DNA of 64,000 nt from Terfezia claveryi (lineage: Eukaryota > Ascomycota > Pezizomycetes > Pezizales > Pezizaceae): NCBI GenBank assembly GCA_015179025.1, contig WHUX01000086.1:62001-126000 (forward strand). Reading direction: 5' to 3'. The translations under genes were made by a program, and so were the position numbers. The notes below the pieces were generated by a model. That model saw only the letters and a program-made list of their open reading frames with translations, was not told the origin of the DNA and did not search any database. Shown piece by piece: positions 11,125-20,659 of this stretch. The first letter of the stretch is position 1, and each line of letters begins with the position of its first letter.

Positions 11125-11935
11125 ACTATATGGTAGTAAACAATAGGGTTTGATATTATCTTCATCACAATATTTAACGAACTTGAGAGTAATATGTGAA
11201 TCATGTCTATCAATAATAAGAAGGTGGTAAGAGGATATTGCTATAACTTGTGACTTCGTTACCTGATCAAAATGGTTAAGCCATTCCATCCCTAGCTTGC
11301 GGTTCATCCATTCTTTAGGTGAGGTTGCAAATATGTAGTTCCCTGCTTCTGAATTCTCATCCAAATATTAAAACCAACCTATATATCGCTTCGCTCCCTT
11401 ATAAATATCTAAAGGAGGTAATAGTGTGCCATTCCCACAAATAGTCTCAATAACTATTATTAGCTCCCTATTGCCATCCTGTGTAAACTTTCCTGTTATT
11501 CCTCTTCCTCGCCATCCACAAATAACCTTGCATCGATCAGACTTGCCCATCATAAACCCTTTCTCATCCATATTAAACCATATGTTTTCCGGAATATAGA
11601 ATTTTCGGATAAGTGAACCTAACTGCTGAAAGTGATCAATCAGAACCTTTGGATTGCTAGCCTTAATCCTCTTTTTATTAAATGTAGATAAGAATTTCAC
11701 TACAAGGTCTAGATACCAATTGAGGAACCTAGTAATCCAATTCTTTCCTATAACTTGGTCCAAGTTCTCAGGTTCATTCCGTAAAAGATTAACCACTTCT
11801 CGAACATGCTCAATTCATGGAGAAATACCTGCAAGCTCCAACCGATATATCCAGCGCACAATAGCTCATTCCTCTACTGCTATCACTAGCTGCTGGCACT
11901 CGTGTCCAGCTACTCTGCCTTGTCCTCCATAAAAA
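11125..11935 (-). pseudogene. Fot1/pogo-type DDE transposase, truncated by A'
   Basis: The minus strand encodes a CENP-B/Tc5-type helix-turn-helix (ARWIYRLELAG, KNWITRFLNWYLDL) and then a DDE_1 core. The first catalytic Asp is in FNMDEKGFMMGKS and the second in LLIIDRHDSHIT. Two stops interrupt the HTH part (near 11850 and 11815), a stop and frame change lies near 11365, and the third Asp region is cut off by the LTR at 11124. The family (Tc1/mariner superfamily, TA target) moves by cut and paste. Inactive relic; its N-terminal end is not clear beyond 11935. Confidence 0.8.
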
Positions 11936-12884
11936 TCTCTTCATAAAGTAGTATATTCAATACTATTGATTTCAGCTGCCTTGCGGATCGATAGGTAGAG
12001 CCCAGACTGTAGTCCCTTTAGTATACGAGTGATGGATGACTCCTTTTGGTCCTCTGTCTTAAGCTTTCTTGGCTTTATTCAACCCATTTCGCATACTTGA
12101 AGCACCTAGACACTTTGAAAATATTTAGCTAATAATCACCCTTCATCGGCAGATTATACCTACCAGTGCCTGATTCCCTATTATATTCCAGTCTTTGGGT
12201 AGTTAATCCTGAGGGCGAGGTGGTATTGAAGTATGGGCTTTGGCATTACCCGCTTGCCCTGTATTTGTTTGTTGTAGACCCTTGTTGCTACCTTTGTCAC
12301 TAGCGCATGAGGGCTGAGCCATATCCCAATGGTGGTCCTAATCCCGGCGATGTATGGTACTAGGTCAAGCCAGCCTGAGTTGACTTAGGTAACTTGAAAT
12401 CCTATTTGAAGTTTAAGCTTACTTTTGGAGGTACTGCCTCTCAAGCATTCTGAAGTACAGTAGACTTTCTGAAGCCAACCTTGAGTTAGTAGATATGTGC
12501 TATAATTGATGCTGGTGAGACTAGAGTACATAGTTTAAATATGTTTAGTAAGCCCCTAGGAGCTCAACTGACTTGAGGTAATTTGAGTTTGATTCAGAAG
12601 GGTTAATAGTAGTTTGGGACACCTCAAGTGGCTTCAAGCAAGCAGATAGTAGCCTACAAAAGCTCATTATACTTCAGGTATGCCTAGACAAGCTCATAAT
12701 TGGTCAGACAAAGTTAGGATTGCCTAGTATCTATATAACTGATGTAGACTCATTTAGGTACCCGCAAATTAGTTTAAGTGGACTCAAATAGTACCAGACA
12801 ACTTAGGCGCACCGAGATGGACTTGGCCTCATATAGGCAAGGCCAGATTCGGCCAGCTGAGTTCAGGCTGGCTCAAACTGATTT
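11936..12884. other. No gene recognised
   Basis: AT-rich sequence with many stops in all frames. It contains short, loosely similar phrases around 12400-12880 (CTCAAGT, TTAGGTA, CAGACAA) that suggest an old degraded repeat. No domain, TIR or RNA gene seen. Confidence 0.5.
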
Positions 12885-13340
12885 AGGTTTCTATATAAAC
12901 AAATCTCAGAAAAGTGCACCAACTCTCCTTTACCTTCCAAAGTTAGACTAATAGCTTTATCACTATTTAGCAACTTAAACCACATCTATAGACCCTAGAT
13001 TATACTATTCAGACCTCAATTTATTTATATTCCCATGACTTGATTAGTACTTCAGGTCAGTTGCCTGTCTCTATTTTTTGCCTTAATATTGGATGCGACC
13101 CAAAAATCCATCTATTACCCCATCCATACCCACCCATTTCGCATTCCCACCACATGTTAATGAATCTCTATATCTTTACGAGGCACATATATTTTACTGG
13201 ATATGGTTCCGTTCATTTTACGTCCGTTACGCCGCCAAGAATGGACCGGCCGGGTTCGCGTGGGGGCTGATGCAGATCCCGGTGATGATGCATTACCCGG
13301 TGAAGTATGGTATGTCCGAAGTCATGTGAGCGGTTGCACA
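12885..13340 (+). repeat. Left arm of a ~450-bp inverted repeat (partner 19713-20150)
   Basis: This segment, including CTTTACGAGGCACATATATT and CACTTTTC/GAAAAGTGCACC blocks, is found in reverse complement at 19713-20150 with moderate divergence. The conserved part begins at the coding remnant and extends through its 3' flank. The partner is joined to unrelated sequence at a poly-T tract at 19691-19709. Confidence 0.75.
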
Positions 13341-13396
13341 TGTGTCTAGTCAGGCGTGTATGGTATTAGCCTGTGGGTCGGTCTGATATGATAACC
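13157..13396 (-). pseudogene. C-terminal part of a LINE-interrupted gene (continues from 16346-16051)
   Basis: Removing the two LINEs joins the minus-strand sequence at 16051 to 13396 in frame (VPSYHE then GYHIRPTHRL). Stops follow, and the end reads KMNGTISSKIYVPRKDIEIH before a TAA at 13159-13157. The inverted copy near 19720-19870 keeps this end with KMNGTIASKIY and PRKDIEIH, mostly conservative changes, which supports coding. I do not recognise the protein. Confidence 0.45.
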
Positions 13397-13406
13397 TTCA
13401 TGATAT

Positions 13407-14788
13407 GTTTTTTTTTTTTTTATTTTTTTTTTTTTTAAATACTTGGTACTCCTATGCAGCCCCGTTAGGGGGGCTATGAGGAGCCACACGGAAACCCGGT
13501 GGATTCAAGGGAGAGGCAAGTTAATCTGCCAGACCCACGCAGACTAAGTACACAACTGGCAAAACCCGGAGTGAGGCCCCATGCTGTCATTAACGGACTG
13601 GCCGATGACCCGAAGGCCTGACTGAGCCTCAACCCCCCAAACTGAAACTGAAGAACTGAAAGATTTGCGGAAAAGAGATGAACTGGAACTGAATCAAAGG
13701 GAATTCGTAAAAATAACGGACTGTGCCTGCCCCCGATTGAAATGGGCGGGACTAATAAATATGGACTAATAACAAAAGGGACTCGTGAATATTGATGGTG
13801 TACTAGGTGAGCTCTCGGAATAATAGCCCGAAGAAGGCCTCCGTGGCCTCATATGTTTCCTCCTCCTCCTTTCTCCATTCCAGTTTGTCGAGTTCCTCCC
13901 AGCTGCTCCTCTCCCCCAACAGGACTCTCCGGGGTCGATCAAAGCGTGGGCACTTGAAGACGATGTGCTCTCCAGTCTCAGAGGGGTGTCCACATGCGCA
14001 TTCTGCTGACTCTGCTTTGCCGATGTGGTGGAGCCAGCTCTTCTGTGGACCTCTGTTTGTTCGTAGCCAGGTGTAGGCTGATAGGGCGTGTCGGTCCCAC
14101 TCTACCCTCCTGATGCCATATCCGCTTCTCATTCTTGCTGCCTTACGTATGGCTTTTGAGGATGCGCGGAGACCCCCTTCCGTTACTGTGCGCTTCTGGC
14201 CTTTGAACTCTCCTAAGTGGGAATGGAAGCTCGCGGTCCGGTCTGCCTTCTCATTTCCCAGGATGCCTAGATGACCTCTAACCCATGACAGCTGTAGGTC
14301 CCTATGTGGATTAGATACGAGGTATGCCTTAATCCCTTTCTCAATGCCAGAGCGGGGGGGAGAGCCTGTACTCATATTGCGGACTGCCTGGATTGCTGCT
14401 TGGGAATCTGAGAGGATGGCTATTAGATCCGCGTCTTCTGTACTTAGAGCCCTTTGCATTGCCGAAAGTTCCCCATCTGCTACCGTAGCTTGGTCCCCTA
14501 AAAAAACCCCGTAGTTTCCTGGAGCGCCTCCTGTCCGATCTTCACTGTAGACCCCGCTGGCTACTGCCCCTTTCCGTCCTGTGCCGTCCGTATAGCAAGC
14601 TCTCCATCCTTCTTCTAAGATAGAACCTAATCTTGCTGCCCACGTGCCTAGATTTCTGGATGACTCTGATTTCGGATCTATGATCTCCCTATAGATTATG
14701 GGGAATGGGCTAGTGTCCTCTCTATCACCCCATGACATTTCTTCGAGGTTTGCGTCGTTTAGGAAAAAAGCCTCTGAGATGGCAGTTC
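13407..14788 (-). mobile_element. LINE (Tad-like) copy 1, 5'-truncated, minus strand
   Basis: Poly-A tail at 13407-13436 (T-run on plus), 3' UTR, then the RNase H ORF 14738-13803. 5' truncated at 14788. Flanked by TTCATGATAT at 13397-13406 and 14792-14801, a target duplication. It faces copy 2 head to head. Confidence 0.85.
13803..14738 (-). CDS. LINE RNase H with C-terminal CCHC, copy 1 (311 aa)
   Basis: Open minus-strand frame with the RNase H-type acidic residues: CYTDGTGRKG (Asp, about residue 61), VADGELSAMQ (Glu), AILSDSQAAI (Asp) and LGNEKADRTA (Asp). After that comes a zinc-finger-like CACGHPSETGEHIVFKC, common at the end of fungal Tad/I-clade LINE ORF2 proteins. The endonuclease and RT domains are absent, so this is the C-terminal piece of ORF2. 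The frame is intact over 311 codons. RNase H would remove template RNA during target-primed reverse transcription. The apparent ATG is probably internal to the parental ORF. Confidence 0.85.
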   Translation of the reverse strand: MSWGDREDTSPFPIIYREIIDPKSESSRNLGTWAARLGSILEEGWRACYTDGTGRKGAVASGVYSEDRTGGAPGNYGVFLGDQATVADGELSAMQRALSTEDADLIAILSDSQAAIQAVRNMSTGSPPRSGIEKGIKAYLVSNPHRDLQLSWVRGHLGILGNEKADRTASFHSHLGEFKGQKRTVTEGGLRASSKAIRKAARMRSGYGIRRVEWDRHALSAYTWLRTNRGPQKSWLHHIGKAESAECACGHPSETGEHIVFKCPRFDRPRRVLLGERSSWEELDKLEWRKEEEETYEATEAFFGLLFRELT

Positions 14789-14836
14789 TTGTTCATGATA
14801 TTCAGAAGCCTTCTTCCTAAATGGAGGTGATCTAAA

Positions 14837-15776
14837 GGAGTTATCATGGGGCGATAGGGAGGACACGACACCCTTCCCATTGATATATAAAGAAATCATG
14901 GACCCCAGATCCGAGTCTTCTTAGCATTTAGGCCCTTGGGCGGCAGGAATAGGATCTATTCAGGAAGAAGGATGGAGGGTCTGCTATACGGATGGCACGG
15001 GACGAAAAGGTGTTGTAGCAAGCGGGGTCCACAGCGAAGACCGAATAGGAAGCACCCCCGAGGACTATGGCAGCTATCTAGGGGACCAGGCCACAGTAGC
15101 AGACGGTGAACTTTTTGCAATGCAACTAGCGTTACAGAAAGAAGACTCAGTTATGTTGGCGATTCTGTCAGATTCCCAAGCAGCGATCCAGGCAGTCCGC
15201 AACATGAGCTCAGGCTCCCCACCCAGGTCTAGCATCGAGAAAAGAATCAAGACCCTTTTGACCGATAATCCACACAGGAACCTTCAGCTATCGTGGGTTA
15301 GGGGTCACTTGGGCATCCCAGGCAATGAAAAGGCAGATCGGATTGCAAGCTCCCAGTCTCATTTGGGGGAATTCACAGGCCAGGAGCGTACAATAACGGA
15401 AGGTGGGCTCCGCGCATCCTCCAAAGCCACACGGAAAGAAGCGAGAACAGAAGTAAGTTACGGGACCAGGAGAGTGGAATGGAATCGACATGCCCTATCA
15501 GCCTACACTTGGTTGCGTACGAACAAAGGCCCACAAAGGAGCTGGCTCTACCACATCGGCAAAACGGAGTCAGCAGAGTGCGCATGCGGACACCCCGCTG
15601 AGACCGGAGAGCATATTGTGTTCAAGTGCCCACGCTTCGATCGACCCCGGAGGTTTCTGTTGGGGGAAAGGAGCAGCTGGCAGGAGCTCGACAAACCGGA
15701 ATGGAGAAAGGAGGAGGAGGAAACATATGAGGCCACGGAGGCCTTTTTCGGGCTTTTATACCGAGAGCTCACTTAG
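14837..15776 (+). pseudogene. LINE RNase H with CCHC, copy 2 (one stop)
   Basis: Same product as copy 1, roughly 85% identical over the shared C-terminal part. The frame from about 14837 has one TAG near 14920 (SESS then stop) and is open from 15120 to 15776. Catalytic residues are kept: CYTDGTGRKG, VADGELFAMQ, AILSDSQAAI, PGNEKADRIA. The zinc finger CACGHPAETGEHIVFKC is kept. The ATG at 15120 is only the first Met after the stop. Confidence 0.8.
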
Positions 15777-16021
15777 GGGCGGATCTGTTATGAGTTCCCG
15801 CAGGAGTCACAGTTCGTCATTTTATTTACGAATCCCTTTTGTTTCAGTCCGCATGTCATTCCATACTAGTTCATCTGTTATAGTTCAGCAGTTAGTTCGT
15901 TCATGTATTTATTCCGCGTGGGTCTGGCAGATTAACTTGCCTCACCCTTGAACCCACCGGGTTTCCGTGTGGCTCCTCATAGCCCCCCTAACGGGGCTGC
16001 ATAGGAGTACCAAGTATTTAA
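15777..16021 (+). other. LINE 3' UTR, copy 2
   Basis: Non-coding tail between the RNase H stop and poly-A. Its last ~80 bp (TTGCCTCACC ... GTGTGGCTCCTCATAGCC) recur in copy 1 (13437-13530), at 37141-37240 and at 41110-41170, and so define the 3' end of this LINE family here. Confidence 0.7.
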
Positions 16022-16050
16022 TAAAAAAAAAAAAAAATTGTTCATGATAT

Positions 16051-16210
16051 GATGGAACCTGTGGTGGGGCCGCTAGTGGAACATGCGGTGGAGCCTGTTG
16101 TGAGGCCGCTTGTGGAACCTGCGGTGGGGTCTGTTGTGGGGCCGCTTGTGGAACCTGCGGTGGAGCCTGTTGTGGGGCTGGCAATGGAACCTGCGATGGA
16201 AGAGGTTTGG
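16051..16210. repeat. 45-bp minisatellite inside the interrupted gene
   Basis: About three and a half units of a ~45-bp motif containing GGGGCCGCTTGTGGAACCTG and GCGGTGGAGCCTGTTGTG. Units differ by a few bases. The repeat length is a multiple of three and encodes the 15-residue repeat of the minus-strand gene. Confidence 0.75.
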
Positions 16211-16346
16211 AGACAACAACTGTGTCTAGCAACTCGTCATCGCTGTCAATTGGATTTTGAAGTAGGTGTCGAAAGCGAGGTTGTCTAGATGGACCTGCTT
16301 CTGATGATGACATTCTTTTGACTGTGAAGCTCGTTCGTGAGAGCAA
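16051..16346 (-). pseudogene. N-terminus of an unrecognised Pro/Gln-rich protein, interrupted by LINEs
   Basis: Minus-strand frame from 16346 (or the internal ATG at 16313, MSSSEAGPSRQPRF) leading to a DSDDELLD acidic patch and then three to four 15-residue repeats of the type QQAPPQVPQAAP. It is cut at 16051 by the LINE pair and resumes at 13396. Upstream on the minus strand (16350-16600) are CT-rich tracts and TATATATA near 16555 and 16600, as in a fungal promoter and 5' UTR. No domain recognised. Confidence 0.5.
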
Positions 16347-16617
16347 GAGGGCTTATAACCTATGGAAGGCGAAGGAGGCGAGCGGAGAGATCCAAGTGTC
16401 CAATGAAGGAACGAACGAATATGAAGGAGATGGTCACAGCGAAGAGAGAAGCAGAGAGAAGAAGAAGACGTCTGTATGTGCAGTGAGTGCATGTATTGTG
16501 CTCGACTGAAGTGCTGTGAAGTGATATCTCTATCAAGTAGGAAACGAACGAGATATATATACATGTAGGATCGCACATCCGAAGGAGAAGAAGAAGTATA
16601 TATGAGGCCGGTGCCCG

Positions 16618-16743
16618 TCAGACTAATATGATGTATGCTGCTCACCAAGCTTCTAGCGATGCCAATAGTGAATGGATGGAAGGCGTCATGGATGAGTACC
16701 TCCAAGGCATCGACATGACCGAAATTGCATGGACGCTCGAGTA
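16618..16743 (+). pseudogene. Possible 3' end of a copia-type pol
   Basis: The frame ending at 16743 reads AAHQASSDANSEWMEG, then MTEIAWTLE and stop, and is followed at once by a purine tract AAGGGGGAG and a TGTAGGG LTR-like start. Ty1/copia polyproteins typically end just before the polypurine tract in this way. No RT or RNase H motif is left, so the assignment rests on position alone. Confidence 0.35.
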
Positions 16744-16751
16744 AGGGGGAG

Positions 16752-17048
16752 TGTAGGGAATACTCTCACGTGGCATAAGGCGATATCACGGGAAATGCAG
16801 GAACACAGGAATGGCTAATTGGGACGTTCATGGTATGAAACCGGTCGTCCCAATATGGCCAATTGGGATATCTCGAGAAGGATAAAAAGGGCGTGAAAAG
16901 GCCGACAGAATAAGGGTTTTTCTCTTCTATAGAGCACTAGGACCATAGCATTAAGACATAGCGATACCTAAGATAGCTCCGATATCTTTGAATACACATA
17001 TTTTTCTCTTCACGAGATTCCTCGCTCATATAACCTCGTAATCTTACA
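16752..17048 (+). repeat. Probable solo/partial LTR (copia-like)
   Basis: Begins TGTAGGGAATACTC after a polypurine tract (16743-16751) and ends CTTACA at 17048, giving TGTA...TACA ends. It includes a GATAAAAAGG TATA-like box near 16880. No second copy is in the window, so the boundaries are provisional. Confidence 0.45.
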
Positions 17049-17078
17049 CATTTAGCCAGAATAACTAAGCTCATGATA

Positions 17079-18670
17079 CAGCATGTGACGGGGTTATGCA
17101 ACACGACCGGGATATGCAACACGACCGGGATATGCAACAAAACGACTGTAGCACATATCAATGAGTTATCATTGGAATTGGACACTAGGGGGCTCAAAAG
17201 AAGCGCACGGCTTTGGAGAATACTTTCTGAAGTGCCTAGGAGCCCTGGGTAATTCATTCAAGGGGGGTATCCAGATATGTGCCTAATTGGGGACATACAT
17301 GATGCAGATATATGTCTAAGTATTAAGTTGGAACAATGCGATTGAGCAGAGTCTGAGGACATTTCCTGGCACTCTTGCATAGTGTCAAAACTATGGAACC
17401 GAATTCACATCCCACAGCACAATGGATAATACATAAGCATGTACCCAAAGTAGAGGGGGAGGTCCGGAAGTGCAACATATTGGCTGAAGGTCTAGATGTA
17501 AGCAGTTCTTATCAGATTTGGATGGTCCTGTACACACAACGGTCACACAAGTCTATAGAATAATTGTAAACTACCCAGGAGCCCCGGATTATGGAGCTAA
17601 TGAGGTTATCTTGTTATTGGCTATGCCTAATATTTTTGTATCTAGGTGGGAGTAAACTCTGAACTATATAATTAGGCAGGGTCTCAGTATATCCCATTGT
17701 CCATCCATATAGTGTAAAGTAAATAGATAAGCTTACGGCCTCAATGGAGTATACAGTACTCATGATTTAAACCTGTATAACCTAGAGCAGGGAGGTCGCA
17801 GATTTCTAGAAACATATCGACCAAAACAGCTTAAGGCAAGCACCTAGGGGCTCAGAAGAGTATATTCATTGAGGACATTCTATTTAGGGTCCCACATATA
17901 GCAATTAGTGAGAACTGGACAAGGTCGCTCCAGGACCCCCCCCCCCCCCCTTCAAACCGGCATAAACAATAGTACAGCACAATATAACTAAGAAAATATT
18001 AAGATTTCAATAGATTAGGTAAATCCATATGAGAAAACTCTGTGAGCCAATCTTCAGCTGGATTGGGCAAGGGTTGAGAGAGTAGACACCTGTCAACTCT
18101 TAGGTCATATTACGTAGTCTAGGTAATTCCAGGCCGAAGTATATTAATAATAGCTTATATGAAATGCCTACTATTTGGATTTCATGCTCTTAGTCTTGTA
18201 ATTCTGTTAAAATATTAAACTCTTCACCCAGACTGTTTTGGGTAGACTTGCACTTTGGACTTACTCAACATCCTCACCCTCCTGCTTTGGACTTACTCAA
18301 CATCCTCACCCTCCTGCTTTGGGTGCATGCTCATGTATTACCCATCATACCGCGAGGTATGAACTTGTTTCCATGGTTTTGACACTATAAAAGAGGGCCA
18401 GGAAATGTACTCAGACTCTGCTCAATGGCATTGTTCCAACTTAATACTCAGACATATATCATGCATGTATGTCCATAATTAGGCACATATCTGGATACCC
18501 CCCTTGAATGAATTACCCAGGGCTCCTAGGCACTTCAGAAAGTATTCTCCAAAGCCGTGCGCTTCTTTTGAGCCCCCTAGTGTCCAATTCCAATGATAAC
18601 TCATTGAGTTATGTGCTACAGCCGTTTTGTTGCATATCCCGGTCGTCTTGCATAACCCCGTCACATGCTG
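17079..18670. mobile_element. TA-flanked inverted-repeat element, 1.6 kb, non-coding
   Basis: Starts CAGCATGTGACGGGGTTATG at 17079 and ends with its reverse complement CCCCGTCACATGCTG at 18670. TA dinucleotides flank both sides (17077-17078, 18671-18672). The arms are about 310-320 bp (17079-17400 and 18360-18670). Subterminal 18-bp repeats (CAACACGACCGGGATATG) occur in the left arm. The centre has no ORF; it contains a C-run at 17937-17950 and a 38-bp tandem duplication at 18244-18320. Target and termini fit a non-autonomous Tc1/mariner-type element. Confidence 0.75.
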
Positions 18671-18672
18671 TA

Positions 18673-19405
18673 TATCACAACTGGAGATGCTGTTGTAGAG
18701 GGTCTGCAGGACTGACCACTAGATGGTGACTGCTCACTAGTAGGCCTGCAGGGGTAATCTGGTTGTCGCCTCCTTTGAACGTTTGTTCGCTACCAAGACA
18801 ATTTTGAATTGAACACAACGTACGGAGGCGTAGAACAAAAGTCTGTTGAATAAGGATAATCTCGCCGCCTGCCTGAGGGATACGACGGGACGCCGGATGC
18901 AGAGGAGGAATGGATATACGGCCATCATGTGAAGTACGGATGCGGAGGAATGGATATGCGGATATGTTGGGTGTGTCCGGATGTGGATAGGTGGTCATGT
19001 TGTTGCTCGTCACGTTATTGTTCGAATGTTCATGTATTTAATGAGGCCTTGAACGCCTGGATAGATCGCTATGGAATCATTAAGATTCAGATCAATACAT
19101 CTCTTCTCTCACATCGCTCATCGATATATCCACACAGCCGTGTGTGTGATTTTACAAAGTCATTTCTTCTTTCCTACCTTGGAAAGGTGCATATGCAGGC
19201 AGACTCAGGCATATATTTTGCATATGCACAGTTTATGCACTACATGTACTCCGTAGCTGGGCATTCTTCAATTTACGGCGAGGTTAAATTAGTAGGTAAA
19301 GGCAATGCTATTCACATCAGCTATATCATGATGAATTATGCTCTTGCTGTTGCTAGCACCTAGTTTCATACTCCAGCACTACTCTGATCGAGACTAAACT
19401 TCTTA
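18673..19405. other. No gene recognised; weak minus-strand ORF
   Basis: A minus-strand frame of 112 codons (19013-18675) has a His/Pro/Ser-rich composition but no recognisable motif. The rest is AT-rich without domains. It may be the interior of the copia-like element whose LTR lies to the left, but I cannot show it. Confidence 0.3.
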
Positions 19406-19668
19406 CAGTTAGGTGGCAATGAATTTGGTACCCCCCTTGCATTAGAGTCCTGCATTAGCATACATTTAGCACACATATTATAGGTTTAAAGCATGCTGCA
19501 TACTCGCCCTCTGTTATAGGTACCTCCCTTATATCAGAGTCCTGCATTAGTAGTCTGGTTGGCACCTGCATTAGCACATATTTAGTATATATATTAGGTA
19601 TAGGTTTAAAGCATGCTGCATACTCGCACCCTGTTATGCGGGGTACCAAATTCATTGCCACCTAACTG
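19406..19668. mobile_element. MITE, 263 bp, TA-flanked (Tc1/mariner type)
   Basis: Begins CAGTTAGGTGGCAATGAATT and ends with the reverse complement, TIRs of about 28 bp, with TA on both sides (19404-19405, 19669-19670). Internally a ~120-bp segment is duplicated: AGAGTCCTGCATTAG and GTTTAAAGCATGCTGCATAC each occur twice in direct orientation. Confidence 0.85.
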
Positions 19669-19712
19669 TATCAAAAAACACTACTATGGAGCTTTTTTTT
19701 TTTTTTTTGAAG

Positions 19713-20150
19713 TCTACTATCTATCACCGGGTAATGCATCATCACCGGGATATATATCAACCCTACGCAAATCCTGTCAGTCCATTCTTAGCGGCATAGC
19801 AGACTGCAAAATGAATGGAACTATTGCCAGCAAAATATATATGCCTCGTAAAGATATAGAGATTCATTGACATATGGTGGAAATGCGAAATGGACGGGTT
19901 TGGATGGGTTAATAGAGATCGATTTTTGGGTGGCATCTAATATTCCAAGGCAAAATAGGGACAAGCAACTAACCTGCGATACTGACCAAGTCTTGGGAAT
20001 ATATATGAATTGGGGTTTAAATGGCATAATCTAGAGTGTATAGATGCGGTTTAAGTTGCTTAAAAGTGATAAAGCGATTAGTCTAACTTTGGAAGGCGAG
20101 TAAGAGTTGGTGCACTTTTCCGAGATCTGTTTATATTTGCATGATCTAGA
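19713..20150 (-). repeat. Right arm of the ~450-bp inverted repeat (partner 12885-13340)
   Basis: Reverse complement of 12885-13340. On the plus strand its first ~150 bp encode SPGNASSPG ... KMNGTIASKIYMPRKDIEIH and stop (19870), the same C-terminal end as the LINE-interrupted gene. Left boundary is a poly-T tract at 19691-19709. Confidence 0.75.
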
Positions 20151-20162
20151 GTTGAAGCTAGG

Positions 20163-20591
20163 GGGTATTAGTAAAAGAATTAACAACAGTGGGGATATTT
20201 AGAACTTACATAAAAGAGGAGGAACTTCATTGAGATCACTCGTTGGATACAACCTGTCTAAAATACCATATTCTATTTGCAACTGATAGCGTCCAGGATA
20301 TGGCTTAGCGATAACGCGAGCATACAGTCGAGGATAATCTAAGGTACTTCGATCCTCCTTAGAAATTCTTAGTGATACAACTGTATTTATAGCAAAGTCT
20401 TTAATGACATATCGCTTATTGTAGTAATTTGCCATTTTATCTCGAGTCTTTTGTGCAACTAAGAGTATAGACTCCTCCACTTTTGTCAATGTAATTGATA
20501 AGGTTGGCGGAGGTGAGGTTGGTGGGGGTGAGGTTGACGGAGGCAAGGTGGGCGGAGGTGAGGTTGCCGGGGGCAATGTGGGTGGAAGCAA
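20163..20591 (-). pseudogene. Integrase-like C-terminal fragment (KRBA2/retroviral-type), possibly spliced
   Basis: Minus-strand frame 20591-20199. A low-complexity PPTLPPATSPPPTSPPP start is followed by TRDKMANYYNKRY, INTVVSLRISKEDR and LYARVIAKPYPGRYQLQ. This looks like the SH3-like C-terminal region of integrase-derived proteins of the KRBA2/Ginger kind. Near its end there is a GTAAGT donor (about 20214) and a CTAATACCCCCTAG acceptor context near 20163, so the last codons may be spliced. The catalytic core is not present. Fragment of a transposon or a domesticated gene; moderate doubt. Confidence 0.4.
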
Positions 20592-20659
20592 GGTGGGCGG
20601 ACTCGGATAAGCGCCGTGCTATCAATTCCCCCCTGACAACATGTCAAATCGGGGATTAC

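Larger units (their letters stand above)
14802..16037 (+). mobile_element. LINE (Tad-like) copy 2, 5'-truncated, plus strand
   Basis: Starts TCAGAAGCCTTCTTCC at 14802 and ends in a poly-A tract at 16022-16037. Flanked by TTGTTCATGATAT at 14789-14801 and 16038-16050, a 13-bp duplication that contains the duplication of copy 1. Its 5' end lies within ~11 bp of the homologous 5' end of copy 1. Confidence 0.88.

Noticed and set aside
15288..15772. Minus-strand ORFs opposite the LINE copy 2 RNase H
   Set aside because: Shadow frames of a well-supported coding strand.
19691..19709. Poly-T tract as a LINE tail
   Set aside because: No LINE 3' UTR sequence or target duplication next to it; origin left open.
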